Shown: positions 35,243 to 45,326, counted from the stretch's first letter. The stretch is 47,726 nucleotides of DNA from JBLNBN01 sp050260015 (GCA_050260015.1 JBLNBN010000035.1:1-47726); one strand, 5' to 3'. Made by a program: numbers and translations. The notes: generated by a model not told the origin, from the sequence alone.

Positions 35243-38200
35243 ATGAATAATTTGTGTACCCCTTCGCTTCGCAAGGCGCTCCTGGCCTTTTTGCTGTGCT
35301 TTAGCGGGGCTTTCGCGCAAAACGCCGTCGACATAATCACGCAGATCCCGCCGCCTTATTCTCCGTATTATTCGGACTATTTCGAAGGTAAGAACAACAC
35401 TATGCTCATCGTTCGGAATAACGACGCGGTCAGCCGGCGCATAAGGCTGGAAGCGAGCATAGTCGGCGACAACGGCATCTCGATAAAAACCAGCCCCGGA
35501 AGGAACCTATCAACCCCGTTGACGCTTGACGCCGCCGGGACGCCGGGCGCAACGAAAACCCTTATTGGGACTACGCTGCAAACCTACTTCACGGCGAAAG
35601 TAGTGGACGTAACCGGCATAGACCGAAATACGCTCTTGAGAATAGCGCTGCTTCCCGAGGGGAATTACGAGCTATGCTTCCGCGCGTACGACTACGAAAC
35701 CGGCGCCGCGCTTTCCGCGGAATCGCCTTTCGGGTGCGCGAACTTCACCGTAGCCTATCCCGAGCCGCCGATACTTATCGAACCGTTTAACGGCGATACC
35801 GTTAAGGTCGCCTCCTCGGCAAATTCTATACTATTCTCATGGATTGGATCGACTTCCGCTCCCGTCGGCTCTCGATATAGATTGCAGATTGTCGAAATGC
35901 CGAACCCGGCGGCAAATCCAAACCAGGTAATGGACGCGGCGACGAATTTCTATTTCCAAAAGGAAATGACAACCACGAATTATATCGCGCTGCCTAACGA
36001 TCCTAATTTCATTAACGGGAGAACGTACGCTTGGCGCGTGGTCGCCTACGACCCGGCCAATAGAATTCCTTTTAGAAATAAAGGCAAGAGCGAATCCTGG
36101 AAATTCACCTACGTTATTGGCAATCCCTTGACGGACTCCGAACAGGAAGGCGGCGGCGACGTTTCCTCGGGCTCGGGCTTAGGCGAGGGCAAAATAGAGA
36201 TAGTAAACCCCGACTGCTCGGGTTCCGGCGCTTCCGTAGACGGCTTCGAGCTTAAAATTCCCGGCGGCAAATCGTTCCCTAAAAAGGGCGGCCAGGACGG
36301 CGCGTTCGATAAGTCCGACGGGCTGCCGCTCGTCGCAGTAAACAACGGGCGCGATTTCTACATCCTTTGGAAAAATCTCTCAAAGTCTTTAAAGCCCGAT
36401 CAATACGTACGCTACAAAGCCATTTTTTCAAATTACTCCGGCGCGCCGGTAACGACGATGGAATCCGTAAAGCTGAGCGGCGACAATAATACGGAGAGCG
36501 ACGCATACCGTTTCGCGTTCGTTTCCGCGCCGAAGAGCGAAGCCGAGCTCTATTTCAAGAGCGGCGAACGCTACAAAGTCCGCGTCGAAGCCTATGACGC
36601 GGGAATGAAAAAAATCGCGGAGTCTACGGAATGCACGTTCAGGTTCCGCATTACGGCCGACACAACGTTATACGCAGGCAAGGCCCCCTACGAGATCCGC
36701 GGGAACCTGGTCTATACTTTCCAGAATCACGTAGACGAATACCCGATCATGAACGGCACGGCGAAGTTGCGCAGGCTTTTGCTGTTGAAGGATACTATAA
36801 CGGGAAATATCCTCGCCGACAGCGTCGATCCAAGCTCCGTTCCGGGCGTCGCCCCTGGAGCTCAATTCGTCGACGCGCCGGTAGCCGCCGACGGCTCGTT
36901 CAAAGCGACGGTTTATTCGGGCGAGAACGGGGGCTTAGTCGGCCCGGGGAAGGTACTTCGGTCGCAGGCGAATAAAACGGAAGGAAAAACCGGCGCGGGG
37001 CTTTACGCGACGGGCAATTTCTACGAATACTATCAATTAGAATTAAACAACTCCTACTTCGAACCGATCAGAAAAAGAATCGAGCTCAATTCCGACTCAA
37101 TTAACGTGGGGAAGCTCTCTACGCGGGTCTTTAGCTATACTCTTAAAATTATAGTCGACAAAGGCTACAAGACGGGCAATTATAAAGATCTGAATCCCAA
37201 GGGAGTAGAGGCGGAGCTTATTCGCATTGGTCGAAAAGACTATATCCCATATTACGAGGGAGACGTTAAGCTTGGCGATCCTATAACGGAAACGTATCAA
37301 ATAAAGCAAGTCGCAAAAGGCGTTGTCTCCGAGGAAGTCGGCCCCGACGGCAAGACGCGTACAGTCGTAACGTTCGATAAGCTCGTCGTTAACTGGACGA
37401 ACGAGGATAAGTATACCTTGAGCCTAACTCAAAAAGCCGTAAAGGACGGAAAGGAAGTTACTTATCCAAGCAACTTCATGTTCTACTCGCAGCGCTTCAC
37501 GCCGGATCCGTTTATTTATAATTTTGTCGTCCTGATGAACGGGAATACAAATTTCAAGGTAGACAAGAAAGCTACGATCATTTCCCCCGATCCGCCCACG
37601 GCGAGCGTATCCGGTCAATTGCTCATAAAAGATCCCACGAACCCAACGGCGAACGTACAGCCTCTGGCGGGCAAAAGCGTCGCGCTCGTCGTAACTTATT
37701 ACGTCGAGAACGGCGCCGGCGACACGACTATGCTCGACTACTATCACATTCGCCGCGCGATGTGGGAGAAGAGCAATTCCGCCGTTACCGGGCAGGATTT
37801 CGGTAATCTAAATACTATTGATAATACTCTAAAAGCCTCGTTCCCCGATAAGGACCAGGTTCTCGCCACTGCCACGACGGACGGCCAGGGGCGCTTCTCG
37901 TTCAAGAACTTCGCCCATGTCGATTCGCTCGGCGGCTGGCAGGGCAAGAGCGAATTTGGAACCGGGCCGATCGAGTTCAAGACGATAGCGAACATCAGCG
38001 GATACTTCCATAGGACGCTCAGGGTAATCGTCTCCGGCGACAGGTATAAATATCTCAATCCCGATAAGGACATTATCGCCCAGCCTCTCGACTCGGTAAA
38101 CGTCGGCGCGTTGACGGCTCTCTACCGCACATATACGCTGCAGATAACCGCGCGCAAGGACCCGAGCGAAACTACCCAGAGCGAGCCCGGGGGAGTCGTT

Positions 38201-41200
38201 TACGGGGCGAAAATCAAAATAGCGCAGTCGGGTAATTCGCTTCCGCCCTCGGACTATAAATATGTCCAAAGTACGATCGGGGCGAACTTCAACGGTTTAT
38301 TTTATCACCAGATGTCCGGCTCGGCGCAGTACGTAAATATCTTTACGGCTACGAGCGACACGGTCGGCGAGAACTCCTACGAAGCGGGATATTACTACTA
38401 TCCCAGCGCGCAGCCGTTCAATACCGCTTTCAATAGCGGGAAGCGCAACGTGAGCAAGCAGATACCGCCATGGACGGAAGGCGGCGGCTCTTTGAACGGC
38501 GTTCCGCAAATTAACCTGAACACGGAGGAGGAATTCAATCGCGGCGAAGCGCGGAAAGTAATCGACGAGGTCAATGGGCAGATCTATTACACGGGCGATT
38601 ACGTGCCTACTACTATACATATCAACGCGTATATGTACCCCAAAAAACCGATTATCTCCGGCCGCGTACTCGACGCTTCCAACCCCATGCGGGCAGTCGA
38701 GGGAGGCGTTGTCTTTTTGTGGTCCGGCCTGGATAAGAATGATATGACCATAGCTTCAAACGGAGTGCGGTTCGTCTCGGAAAAAAATCAGAGCGGCTAC
38801 TTCGTATTTAAGGACTTGCCGATCGATCTCAGCTTCCTGGGCATGTCCGCGCCGATCTATTACCGGGTACAAACAATCGCCGGCGGCTATGCGCCCTACT
38901 CGGCGAAGATGGTCTCCGGGGCCGTTAATTCCTTTATGGGAATAATGCTCAGCAAGGACACGACGCGCTATAATAATATCTCGGACGGTTTTATCCCGCC
39001 GAAGCCCGACGGCGTCACGCTTCGGATGGGACAGCAAATCCACTTCCCGCAAATATTAATGCAGCCCAAGGGCAAGGTCTACGGCTATATCGTCAATGAA
39101 AACGACGAGATAGTCGACTCCTACGTTCGCTCCTCCCACGGGAAGATGAGCTCTTCCGGCTGGCTGGGCATGTTCTCCGTAGCTGTCCCAACCGGATACG
39201 CCGATACTTTATTTATTATTCCCAAGGATCTGCGCTACTTTAACGACACGATTAAAATAACCGGCTTAACCGACGCGAACCCAAACCTGAACCTGGGAAA
39301 GATTATAGTCAAGGAGCGGCGCCATCGCATCCGCATCACGCTCGTCGACAATGATAATCACCTTGTCGCCGGCGCTAAGGTAAGAATACTCGACAACGAG
39401 CAAGCTACGAACGGCGGCGGAATAGCGAGCTTCAACTTTAAGAACGCGTCCCTGAAGAACTTCTGGGTAAAGGTGACTCCCCCGCCCGGCAGCAGCTATA
39501 TACCAATATCGATGGAGCTGACCAACGAAGAATCCAAAGGCGAAGTAGATTATCGAATAGATATCGACAAGGGATATACGATAGCCGGAATCGTGCGAAT
39601 AAACGGATACCTTGCGAAGGACGCCGAAATATACGTAGTCGACGCGGAAGGAAACCAGGTAAATTCCGTTAAGACGAGCTCGGCCGGGGGCTATACCCTT
39701 CGCGGCATTCGCCCGTTCTACTACGAGCCGGGCGGTCCGCAAACGCAAGCGCACATACCAAGAGCCTACGTAAAATGCGTCGCCGGCGACGCCAAAGCGG
39801 GCTCGCAGGACTTTTCCAACGCGCTCGGCGAGAGCAAAAAAGTAACGTTTGGATTCGATAAGAACAAAACTTACGAGGTCAATTTCGACCTGCGTTCATT
39901 CGACGCGGCCAATATTACAAAGCTCTACGGCTTCGACGTAAAGGTGCATAAGGTTGATTCGCTCGCGCCGGATAAATTCAAGATAAGCGGGGCTCTCGAC
40001 CTGTCCTCCGCGGCCGGCGCCTTCGAGCTAATCGACGCCGCGCAATATGTGGGTTTTTCCAACGTAGCGGTAAAAACGATACCCACTATCAAAGACTCCA
40101 GGGGCAGGCCATACCTACAGGTCGACGCGCCGGGCGGAAATGCCCCGCTGGACGCAGTATCGCTAAAGGTTAGGCTAACGGGTACAAAAAGCGCCCCGAA
40201 GCCTCAATTCCAGGCGACCGAGCATGGGCTATACAACTATAACGTTAAGCTGGAGGCGGTTAACTTCTTCGCCTGGGAGGAAAACACGCTGGAGCTCTCC
40301 CGCGAGAGCGAGATATCCGGCTATATCCACTCGAACGCCCGCATAGTAGACAATTCCTTCAACTTCCCAGGGAGCTATTTTAGATTCGAGGACGATCAAT
40401 TCTACCTGCAGGCTTCCAACGGCGAGAGCTCAGGCGGCGGGAACACGTTTACCAATGTCATGGACAATCCAAAAGGAATCACCTCATTCCGCGCCAACAT
40501 AGACACCACTAAAAATCATTTGTATCGGCAGCTCGCCGCCGAGCAGGGCTCCACGTACTACCTCTCGAGCGCGGGCGGCGGGCCGCTCTCGTTTAAGTTC
40601 CTGGAGTTCTCCGCGAAATCCGAGCGAAAGAACAACTACATATCATCTGCCGGTCACATCTACCTGAAGCCGAAAGCCTGGTCGGACATACGGTTGGACC
40701 CGCAAAATCCCGCCTCAGTTAAGAAGATCGAATTAGAACTTCCGCAGGTGCACCTGACCGCCGACAGCCTTTACTCCTCGACGAATATAGCGAAAGTGGA
40801 GATCAAGCTGGAGGAATGGACGCTCGAGGCGAGAAATTGCAGCGTAAGCCCCTCGCTGGGCGGCCTGGCGACGACCGACGCGGTTATTCATACTAAGGCG
40901 CTCGACATCCCGATCGGCGAATTTAACTTAAGGCACGACTTCCTCTATATGGCCAAGCCGCAGCTCGACAATCTCCCCCTTGGCGGGAACGTGGCGACGC
41001 TCAAGGTGCCAAACTCCAAGAACGCGCAATTCGGGCTCGACCCGAAAGTGGGAATGGATTTGAAACCGCACTATAAATTGATCCTGGTCGGGAGTCCCGC
41101 CGCGCAGGTCGAAGGAATCGACGCGTTCAACGGCAAGAAGCTTACGTTCCAGGCGGTGAGCCTGCTCTCGAACGGAGAGACTATAATCAGCTTCGACCCG

Positions 41201-42622
41201 GCCAGCGAACGGCTCCCCTACCGGGGCGTCGGGAACTTTAAGCCGCTGACTATCCAGTCCTACCAGGATAAGTTCTACGTCGACGGGCTGATTGACTTCG
41301 ACATACCGCGCGTGCCGCAGGGCATCACCTGCAAGCTCGCGTTCTCAAGGTCCGGCTCGACCGTCGTCGATCAATATTTGCCGACGAATATTAATTTCGA
41401 GGCGCCGGGCTACGTTAAGTTTAAATCGATTGCAAATACGGACAAGCAGGTTATCGTTCAAAACAACCTGAAATTCTACGGATCGGTCGAGGAGCCCGGC
41501 AAGCTCGAGCCGATAAGGGTAATACTTGAAAAGGCCGTTTCCGGCGGCGTTGCGACTATTAAGATATACCGCGACGAGACGGTCGGGACGCAGTACTTAA
41601 CTCTCGGCTCGGGAGCGGAAGCGGGCAAATTCATCATCGATAAGTCCGACATGGCCGTCGCGAATAAAGACTGGAAGAACCTAAAGCTAAAGCTCACGCC
41701 GACGGGCGAATTCGCGGCCAAAGGGTTTGGCTCCGAGCCGCTAAACTTCGTCGTCTACGGCGATATTAGTCTCGACCCGGACGTAAGCGGGCAACAGATT
41801 AAAATAAGCGGGATCAATATTCCCGGGTTCGGCGAGATGCAGATGCTATTCGACTTGCCGAACAAACGCTTCCTCGGGTCGCTAACGATAGAGAAAAAGC
41901 AATTAGGGGCGGCGACAATAGCGGGCGCCGCGGAAATAAACGTCGATCCCCATGGATTTTATTTCGTAGCGGCGGGCGAAGGCTCGGTGCAGCCGATGGG
42001 CCCGTTCAGCGTCGGCATACTCGTCGGGAGCTATAACGCCGGCATACCGGGAGGCGTGCCGCAGTCGGCCCGCGAAAAAGTACTCAGCTTCTCCATCGGG
42101 AAAGGCTTGCCCTGCGATATAGAAAACAAGACCGAATTTAAAGGCATTTTCCTGACGGGTCGGAAAGCGATACCGTTCTTTAATTATGAAGCGAGCATCG
42201 ACGTAGTTATAGCTTCGGCCTCGCTCAAAACCGAGGCCGGGTTCGAAGCCTCGGCATGGGTAAATCTCGCCGAGCCGCGCAGCGGCGGCGTTTCGCTAAT
42301 GATGTACGCGCTCTGCAATTTGACGATGAGCTCGATAACGTGCACCTCGCTCGAAGCGGGCGCCGAGGGCGTCGTTAAGGGAGAAGCGAAGATAATAGGC
42401 TCCGCGTTTGAACTCGGCGCATGCGCCAGCCTGAACATCAACGGCTCCATTAAGCAGGAAATTCCCACTCTCGTGGGCTGCGAAGGAGAGATATTCTCGT
42501 TCGGCGGAACGTTTATAAGTTTAAAAGCCGATATAACCGCGAACTCTTCTACCGGGTTTAACGCGTCGCTCGGCACAGGCTCCTGCGCCGCGCCGGCATG
42601 CTCCAGCACATTACCGCAATAA
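35243..42622 (+). CDS. Giant secreted multidomain protein, 2459 residues, TANFOR-like N-terminus
   Basis: Signal peptide 1-26 (FLLCFSGAFAQ). Residues 27-170 resemble the TANFOR N-terminal domain of large Bacteroidota surface proteins (IITQIPPPYSPYYSDYFEGK). A fibronectin-III/Ig-like domain follows (~173-290; PPILIEPFNGDTV, FSWIGSTSA, RTYAWRVVAYD), then a Gly/Ser/Glu linker (~298-316), another Fn3-like domain (~318-470), and a chain of carboxypeptidase-regulatory-like folds marked by short starts such as YEIRGNLVYTF (~478), ASVSGQLLIKD (~786), KPIISGRVLDA (~1135), GKVYGYIVNEND (~1276) and YTIAGIVRINGYL (~1443). The last ~600 residues are beta-rich with several cysteines, ending SCAAPACSSTLPQ. 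There is no T9SS sorting domain, lipobox or anchor. ATG has GGAGAAAG upstream. Probably a large cell-surface or extracellular structural protein; role unknown. Confidence 0.9.
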   Translation: MNNLCTPSLRKALLAFLLCFSGAFAQNAVDIITQIPPPYSPYYSDYFEGKNNTMLIVRNNDAVSRRIRLEASIVGDNGISIKTSPGRNLSTPLTLDAAGTPGATKTLIGTTLQTYFTAKVVDVTGIDRNTLLRIALLPEGNYELCFRAYDYETGAALSAESPFGCANFTVAYPEPPILIEPFNGDTVKVASSANSILFSWIGSTSAPVGSRYRLQIVEMPNPAANPNQVMDAATNFYFQKEMTTTNYIALPNDPNFINGRTYAWRVVAYDPANRIPFRNKGKSESWKFTYVIGNPLTDSEQEGGGDVSSGSGLGEGKIEIVNPDCSGSGASVDGFELKIPGGKSFPKKGGQDGAFDKSDGLPLVAVNNGRDFYILWKNLSKSLKPDQYVRYKAIFSNYSGAPVTTMESVKLSGDNNTESDAYRFAFVSAPKSEAELYFKSGERYKVRVEAYDAGMKKIAESTECTFRFRITADTTLYAGKAPYEIRGNLVYTFQNHVDEYPIMNGTAKLRRLLLLKDTITGNILADSVDPSSVPGVAPGAQFVDAPVAADGSFKATVYSGENGGLVGPGKVLRSQANKTEGKTGAGLYATGNFYEYYQLELNNSYFEPIRKRIELNSDSINVGKLSTRVFSYTLKIIVDKGYKTGNYKDLNPKGVEAELIRIGRKDYIPYYEGDVKLGDPITETYQIKQVAKGVVSEEVGPDGKTRTVVTFDKLVVNWTNEDKYTLSLTQKAVKDGKEVTYPSNFMFYSQRFTPDPFIYNFVVLMNGNTNFKVDKKATIISPDPPTASVSGQLLIKDPTNPTANVQPLAGKSVALVVTYYVENGAGDTTMLDYYHIRRAMWEKSNSAVTGQDFGNLNTIDNTLKASFPDKDQVLATATTDGQGRFSFKNFAHVDSLGGWQGKSEFGTGPIEFKTIANISGYFHRTLRVIVSGDRYKYLNPDKDIIAQPLDSVNVGALTALYRTYTLQITARKDPSETTQSEPGGVVYGAKIKIAQSGNSLPPSDYKYVQSTIGANFNGLFYHQMSGSAQYVNIFTATSDTVGENSYEAGYYYYPSAQPFNTAFNSGKRNVSKQIPPWTEGGGSLNGVPQINLNTEEEFNRGEARKVIDEVNGQIYYTGDYVPTTIHINAYMYPKKPIISGRVLDASNPMRAVEGGVVFLWSGLDKNDMTIASNGVRFVSEKNQSGYFVFKDLPIDLSFLGMSAPIYYRVQTIAGGYAPYSAKMVSGAVNSFMGIMLSKDTTRYNNISDGFIPPKPDGVTLRMGQQIHFPQILMQPKGKVYGYIVNENDEIVDSYVRSSHGKMSSSGWLGMFSVAVPTGYADTLFIIPKDLRYFNDTIKITGLTDANPNLNLGKIIVKERRHRIRITLVDNDNHLVAGAKVRILDNEQATNGGGIASFNFKNASLKNFWVKVTPPPGSSYIPISMELTNEESKGEVDYRIDIDKGYTIAGIVRINGYLAKDAEIYVVDAEGNQVNSVKTSSAGGYTLRGIRPFYYEPGGPQTQAHIPRAYVKCVAGDAKAGSQDFSNALGESKKVTFGFDKNKTYEVNFDLRSFDAANITKLYGFDVKVHKVDSLAPDKFKISGALDLSSAAGAFELIDAAQYVGFSNVAVKTIPTIKDSRGRPYLQVDAPGGNAPLDAVSLKVRLTGTKSAPKPQFQATEHGLYNYNVKLEAVNFFAWEENTLELSRESEISGYIHSNARIVDNSFNFPGSYFRFEDDQFYLQASNGESSGGGNTFTNVMDNPKGITSFRANIDTTKNHLYRQLAAEQGSTYYLSSAGGGPLSFKFLEFSAKSERKNNYISSAGHIYLKPKAWSDIRLDPQNPASVKKIELELPQVHLTADSLYSSTNIAKVEIKLEEWTLEARNCSVSPSLGGLATTDAVIHTKALDIPIGEFNLRHDFLYMAKPQLDNLPLGGNVATLKVPNSKNAQFGLDPKVGMDLKPHYKLILVGSPAAQVEGIDAFNGKKLTFQAVSLLSNGETIISFDPASERLPYRGVGNFKPLTIQSYQDKFYVDGLIDFDIPRVPQGITCKLAFSRSGSTVVDQYLPTNINFEAPGYVKFKSIANTDKQVIVQNNLKFYGSVEEPGKLEPIRVILEKAVSGGVATIKIYRDETVGTQYLTLGSGAEAGKFIIDKSDMAVANKDWKNLKLKLTPTGEFAAKGFGSEPLNFVVYGDISLDPDVSGQQIKISGINIPGFGEMQMLFDLPNKRFLGSLTIEKKQLGAATIAGAAEINVDPHGFYFVAAGEGSVQPMGPFSVGILVGSYNAGIPGGVPQSAREKVLSFSIGKGLPCDIENKTEFKGIFLTGRKAIPFFNYEASIDVVIASASLKTEAGFEASAWVNLAEPRSGGVSLMMYALCNLTMSSITCTSLEAGAEGVVKGEAKIIGSAFELGACASLNINGSIKQEIPTLVGCEGEIFSFGGTFISLKADITANSSTGFNASLGTGSCAAPACSSTLPQ

Positions 42623-42633
42623 AGGAAAGCGAT

Positions 42634-44619
42634 ATGAAAAAGCTAATATTGACCTTAATAATCATAGTAATAACCGGCTCCGGGCTGTCCGCGCAGGAGT
42701 TCCCATACGCCGCAGCAGGCCCGGGCGGTATTTTTGTCTTTTGCGGAAAAGAAATCCCGCGGGGTTTTACCTACGAGGTTCAAAGATCGGGCCCCGGCGG
42801 CGACTGGAAGAGCGTCGCATTTCTCAAATTTGAATCGACCAGGCGAACATTCTACGAGGATTTGATAAAATTCAATTCCATAAATCCATACTGGGAAATT
42901 CCCGCGGAAGCCAACAGGGCGACGATATGGAATTTTATCGAGCGAACGGGCAATACGGATTCTATCCCGCTCTACGGCACGCTGCCGAGCTTCAGGCTCG
43001 CGCTTGGCACGGCGTTCTACGACCCGGACGTAAAGCGCGGTGAATCTTATTCGTATAAAATAATCGTGAGTAACGCGGACGGTCGAACGGAGGAAAAATC
43101 CGCCGCGCCCGTATTATTCGCGCCGCGCAAGCCCGAGATCGGCCTGAAGAATATTTATTTAAGCACGGAAGAGAGCAGGATGCACCTACGCTTCCTCGCG
43201 CATGGTAAAGATATTCATTCCGTTCGCCTGTTCCGGCAGAACTACCTGCAGTCGGATTTCGAGGACATATCCCCGGAGGCGGGCTTTATGACTCGCCGCG
43301 ACAGCGTGTTTTACGTCGCTATCGATCCGACGGTCCAGCGGAAGGCCATTTACAGGTACTTCGCTACGCCCTACGACATGTACGGGAACGCCGGGGAGAA
43401 CTCGGACACGGTCCTGACGACCAACATGATCGACAAGTCGGAGAGCTACGTCCAGGCAATCCGCAGCCGCCCGCTGCCGGAGGAGAACGCCGTCGAGATA
43501 ACCTGGAGGCTCGATCCGCCGCCGTTCCTGCGTAGCGTCGATATATACAAAAGCCCCAACTACGACAGCGGCTACGTCTTCCTCGCGAGCGCGCTCCCGA
43601 CGGACACTTCCTTCAAGGACTTTGCCGTCAACCCGATAGAAACATATTTTTACTACATCGTAATAAACGGCGCGTACGGACGCGGCGCCCCGAGTCCGCG
43701 CGTCAACGCCATGCTTACCGCCAATAGAAAAGCCGTCGCGCCGGCCTACCTCGAAGCGAAGGCTGCGAACAACGGCGTAACGCTCAACTGGAGCAAGCCC
43801 AGCCCCGATACGCGAGGTTACTACCTCTTCCGCTCCTCCAACATGGGCGGCGATTCCCTTATCCAAATTACCGATATAATACTCACCGACAGCGCACAAG
43901 TAAGCTATACGGATTCGCTCGCCGGGGCGAACTCCCCCGTTCTTACCTACGCCGTTAAATCCGTTAATACCAGCTACGACGTCAGCGAATTCTCCCCCGA
44001 CGCGACCGTCGTCGTAGCCGGCGAAAGCTATCCCATCTCGGCGCCGCTCTCGATCGCGGCTCTCCCCCGCGACGGGAAAATACTTATCCAATGGGAAACG
44101 CCCGACGCGCAGAATTACTCCGTGGCGGGCTACAAGCTCTACCGCCGCCTGCTGAAAAAGGACGGCGAGGATTCGACCGACCTGGCCGTTATCGCGACCA
44201 TAACCGACCCGGAAACGAATTACTACGAGGACGGGGATGTCATCGAAGGCTCGAATTACATGTATACCGTTAGCTCCATCGGCATAACCGGGAAAGCGAG
44301 CGAGCTAAGCGGGGCTGCGACGGCTTACATGCCTGCGTTCCCGCCGATGGCAATTCAAAGCCTTGTGGCGGCGCGCGCGGAGAACGGGGTGGCGCTGAAC
44401 TGGAACGTAACACGGCAGTCCGGGATTAAGAATTACCGCGTCTATCGCCTGCTTTCAAAGGGCGCGCCGACGCTGCTAACGGAGCTTCCAAGCGCGGCGA
44501 ATTTCTACCTCGACGCGGCCGCGCCGAAGGACGAACGCTGCTTCTACGCGGTTACGTGCGTAAACAATAAGGGCTCGGAGAGCAAGATCGACTCCTGGAC
44601 GCCTGCGCAGGGAGAATAA
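42634..44619 (+). CDS. Secreted fibronectin type III repeat protein
   Basis: This 661-residue exported protein has a signal peptide (MKKLILTLIIIVITGSGLSA). ATG at 42634 has AAAGGAAAG upstream and gives that normal signal peptide; another in-frame ATG 12 codons earlier overlaps the giant gene and is less likely. After an N-terminal domain (FPYAAAGPGGIFVFCGKEIP) come several Fn3-like repeats: EENAVEITWRLDPPPFLRSV, NNGVTLNWSKPSPDTRGYYL, DGKILIQWETPDAQNYSVAG, ENGVALNWNVTRQSGIKNYR. No T9SS sorting domain or membrane anchor is seen. It ends an operon with the barrel and the giant protein, 11 bases after the latter. A partner in the same surface assembly is inferred from context. Confidence 0.88.
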   Translation: MKKLILTLIIIVITGSGLSAQEFPYAAAGPGGIFVFCGKEIPRGFTYEVQRSGPGGDWKSVAFLKFESTRRTFYEDLIKFNSINPYWEIPAEANRATIWNFIERTGNTDSIPLYGTLPSFRLALGTAFYDPDVKRGESYSYKIIVSNADGRTEEKSAAPVLFAPRKPEIGLKNIYLSTEESRMHLRFLAHGKDIHSVRLFRQNYLQSDFEDISPEAGFMTRRDSVFYVAIDPTVQRKAIYRYFATPYDMYGNAGENSDTVLTTNMIDKSESYVQAIRSRPLPEENAVEITWRLDPPPFLRSVDIYKSPNYDSGYVFLASALPTDTSFKDFAVNPIETYFYYIVINGAYGRGAPSPRVNAMLTANRKAVAPAYLEAKAANNGVTLNWSKPSPDTRGYYLFRSSNMGGDSLIQITDIILTDSAQVSYTDSLAGANSPVLTYAVKSVNTSYDVSEFSPDATVVVAGESYPISAPLSIAALPRDGKILIQWETPDAQNYSVAGYKLYRRLLKKDGEDSTDLAVIATITDPETNYYEDGDVIEGSNYMYTVSSIGITGKASELSGAATAYMPAFPPMAIQSLVAARAENGVALNWNVTRQSGIKNYRVYRLLSKGAPTLLTELPSAANFYLDAAAPKDERCFYAVTCVNNKGSESKIDSWTPAQGE

Positions 44620-44640
44620 GTAACATTCTAACAGGCGATT

Positions 44641-44690
44641 GGAAATAGAAAAGTTCGTCGCTCAGACGAGCGAAGCGAGGAAGAGTCCAT
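44641..44690 (+). repeat. Direct repeat copy 1 (AGACGAGCGAAGCGAGGAAG type)
   Basis: GGAAATAGAA at the left and CTCAGACGAGCGAAGCGAGG through AAGAGTCCAT at the right are shared with 44766-44815 with few mismatches. The core GCGAAGCGA with CTCAGA and GTCCAT ends resembles the widespread TGTCATTCTGAGCGAAGCGA family of dispersed bacterial repeats. Confidence 0.75.
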
Positions 44691-44765
44691 ATCGTCTGAA
44701 CCTGGATTAATCTGATTATACTGATTAACAGGATTTCATACTTGAAAATGGCGCGCTAAATATGA

Positions 44766-44815
44766 GGAAATAGAACGGTTTGTCACTCAGACGAGCGAAG
44801 CGAGGAAGAGTCCAT
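44766..44815 (+). repeat. Direct repeat copy 2
   Basis: Same element as 44641-44690, offset by 125 bases; the 38-base right part differs at two positions (GTTTGTCACTCAG against GTTCGTCGCTCAG). Both copies are followed by a TCTGAACC stretch after a few variable bases. Confidence 0.75.
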
Positions 44816-45251
44816 GATTTCTGAACCAAGATTATCAAGATATAAAGGATTGAATTTGTGGAATTGACGCATAACCGCTTGTATTCAAAAGGCCTTTTAG
44901 GCTTTAATTAACAATTAACCATTGATAATTAATAATTATTCTTAACCCCGGAGGGGTTACAGTTTTGTAACGCGAAGCGCCTGCTCCCTCCCCATTACCT
45001 CTCTGGGGCGAAGCCGCGGGAAGAATATTTTGGGGTAATATTACGCTAAAAATATGCGAATCCTGCGGATTCGTCGAAAGCGATGATATATCAGTATTTG
45101 CGCGTTATTAAATGCCTATTTGTATTTAGAATGTCCTTTGGATTCCCGATCGGGTCGGGAATGACGGATTCCGTATATTACCAAGCGCTTATGCGTTATT
45201 CATAGCAAAATGCCCGCGGCACGACTGATAAATGTTGGATGATGAATGATT

Positions 45252-45281
45252 ATGGACTCTTCGCTTCGCTCTGAGTGACAA
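45252..45281 (-). repeat. Inverted, shorter copy of the same repeat
   Basis: ATGGACTCTTCGCTTCGCTC followed by TGAGTGACAA is the reverse complement of the 44766 element with two small deletions. Together the copies could form a long imperfect inverted repeat of ~500 bases between the surface operon and umuC. Confidence 0.6.
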
Positions 45282-45326
45282 GTCATCCTATTTACATGTA
45301 TTTACGCGTCATCCCCGACATATAGT

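Larger units (their letters stand above)
44620..45326. other. 707-base repeat-rich intergenic region
   Basis: No gene is visible. The stretch holds two ~50-base direct repeats (44641-44690, 44766-44815), an inverted relative near 45252-45281, a CAATTAAC/ATTGATAATT tract (44909-44940), and palindromes TAACCCC-GGA-GGGGTTA (44943-44959), CGAATCC-TGC-GGATTCG (45057-45073) and GATTCCCGAT-CGGG-TCGGGAATGA (45141-45164). It looks like an accumulation site of REP-like elements. Confidence 0.7.

Noticed and set aside
36109..41721. Many short reverse-strand open frames inside the 2459-residue gene
   Set aside because: All are shadows of the long coding frame, with no start signals or domain similarity.
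44641..44815. Two similar direct repeats that might start a CRISPR array
   Set aside because: Only two copies of ~50 bases 125 bases apart, no regular spacers and no cas genes.
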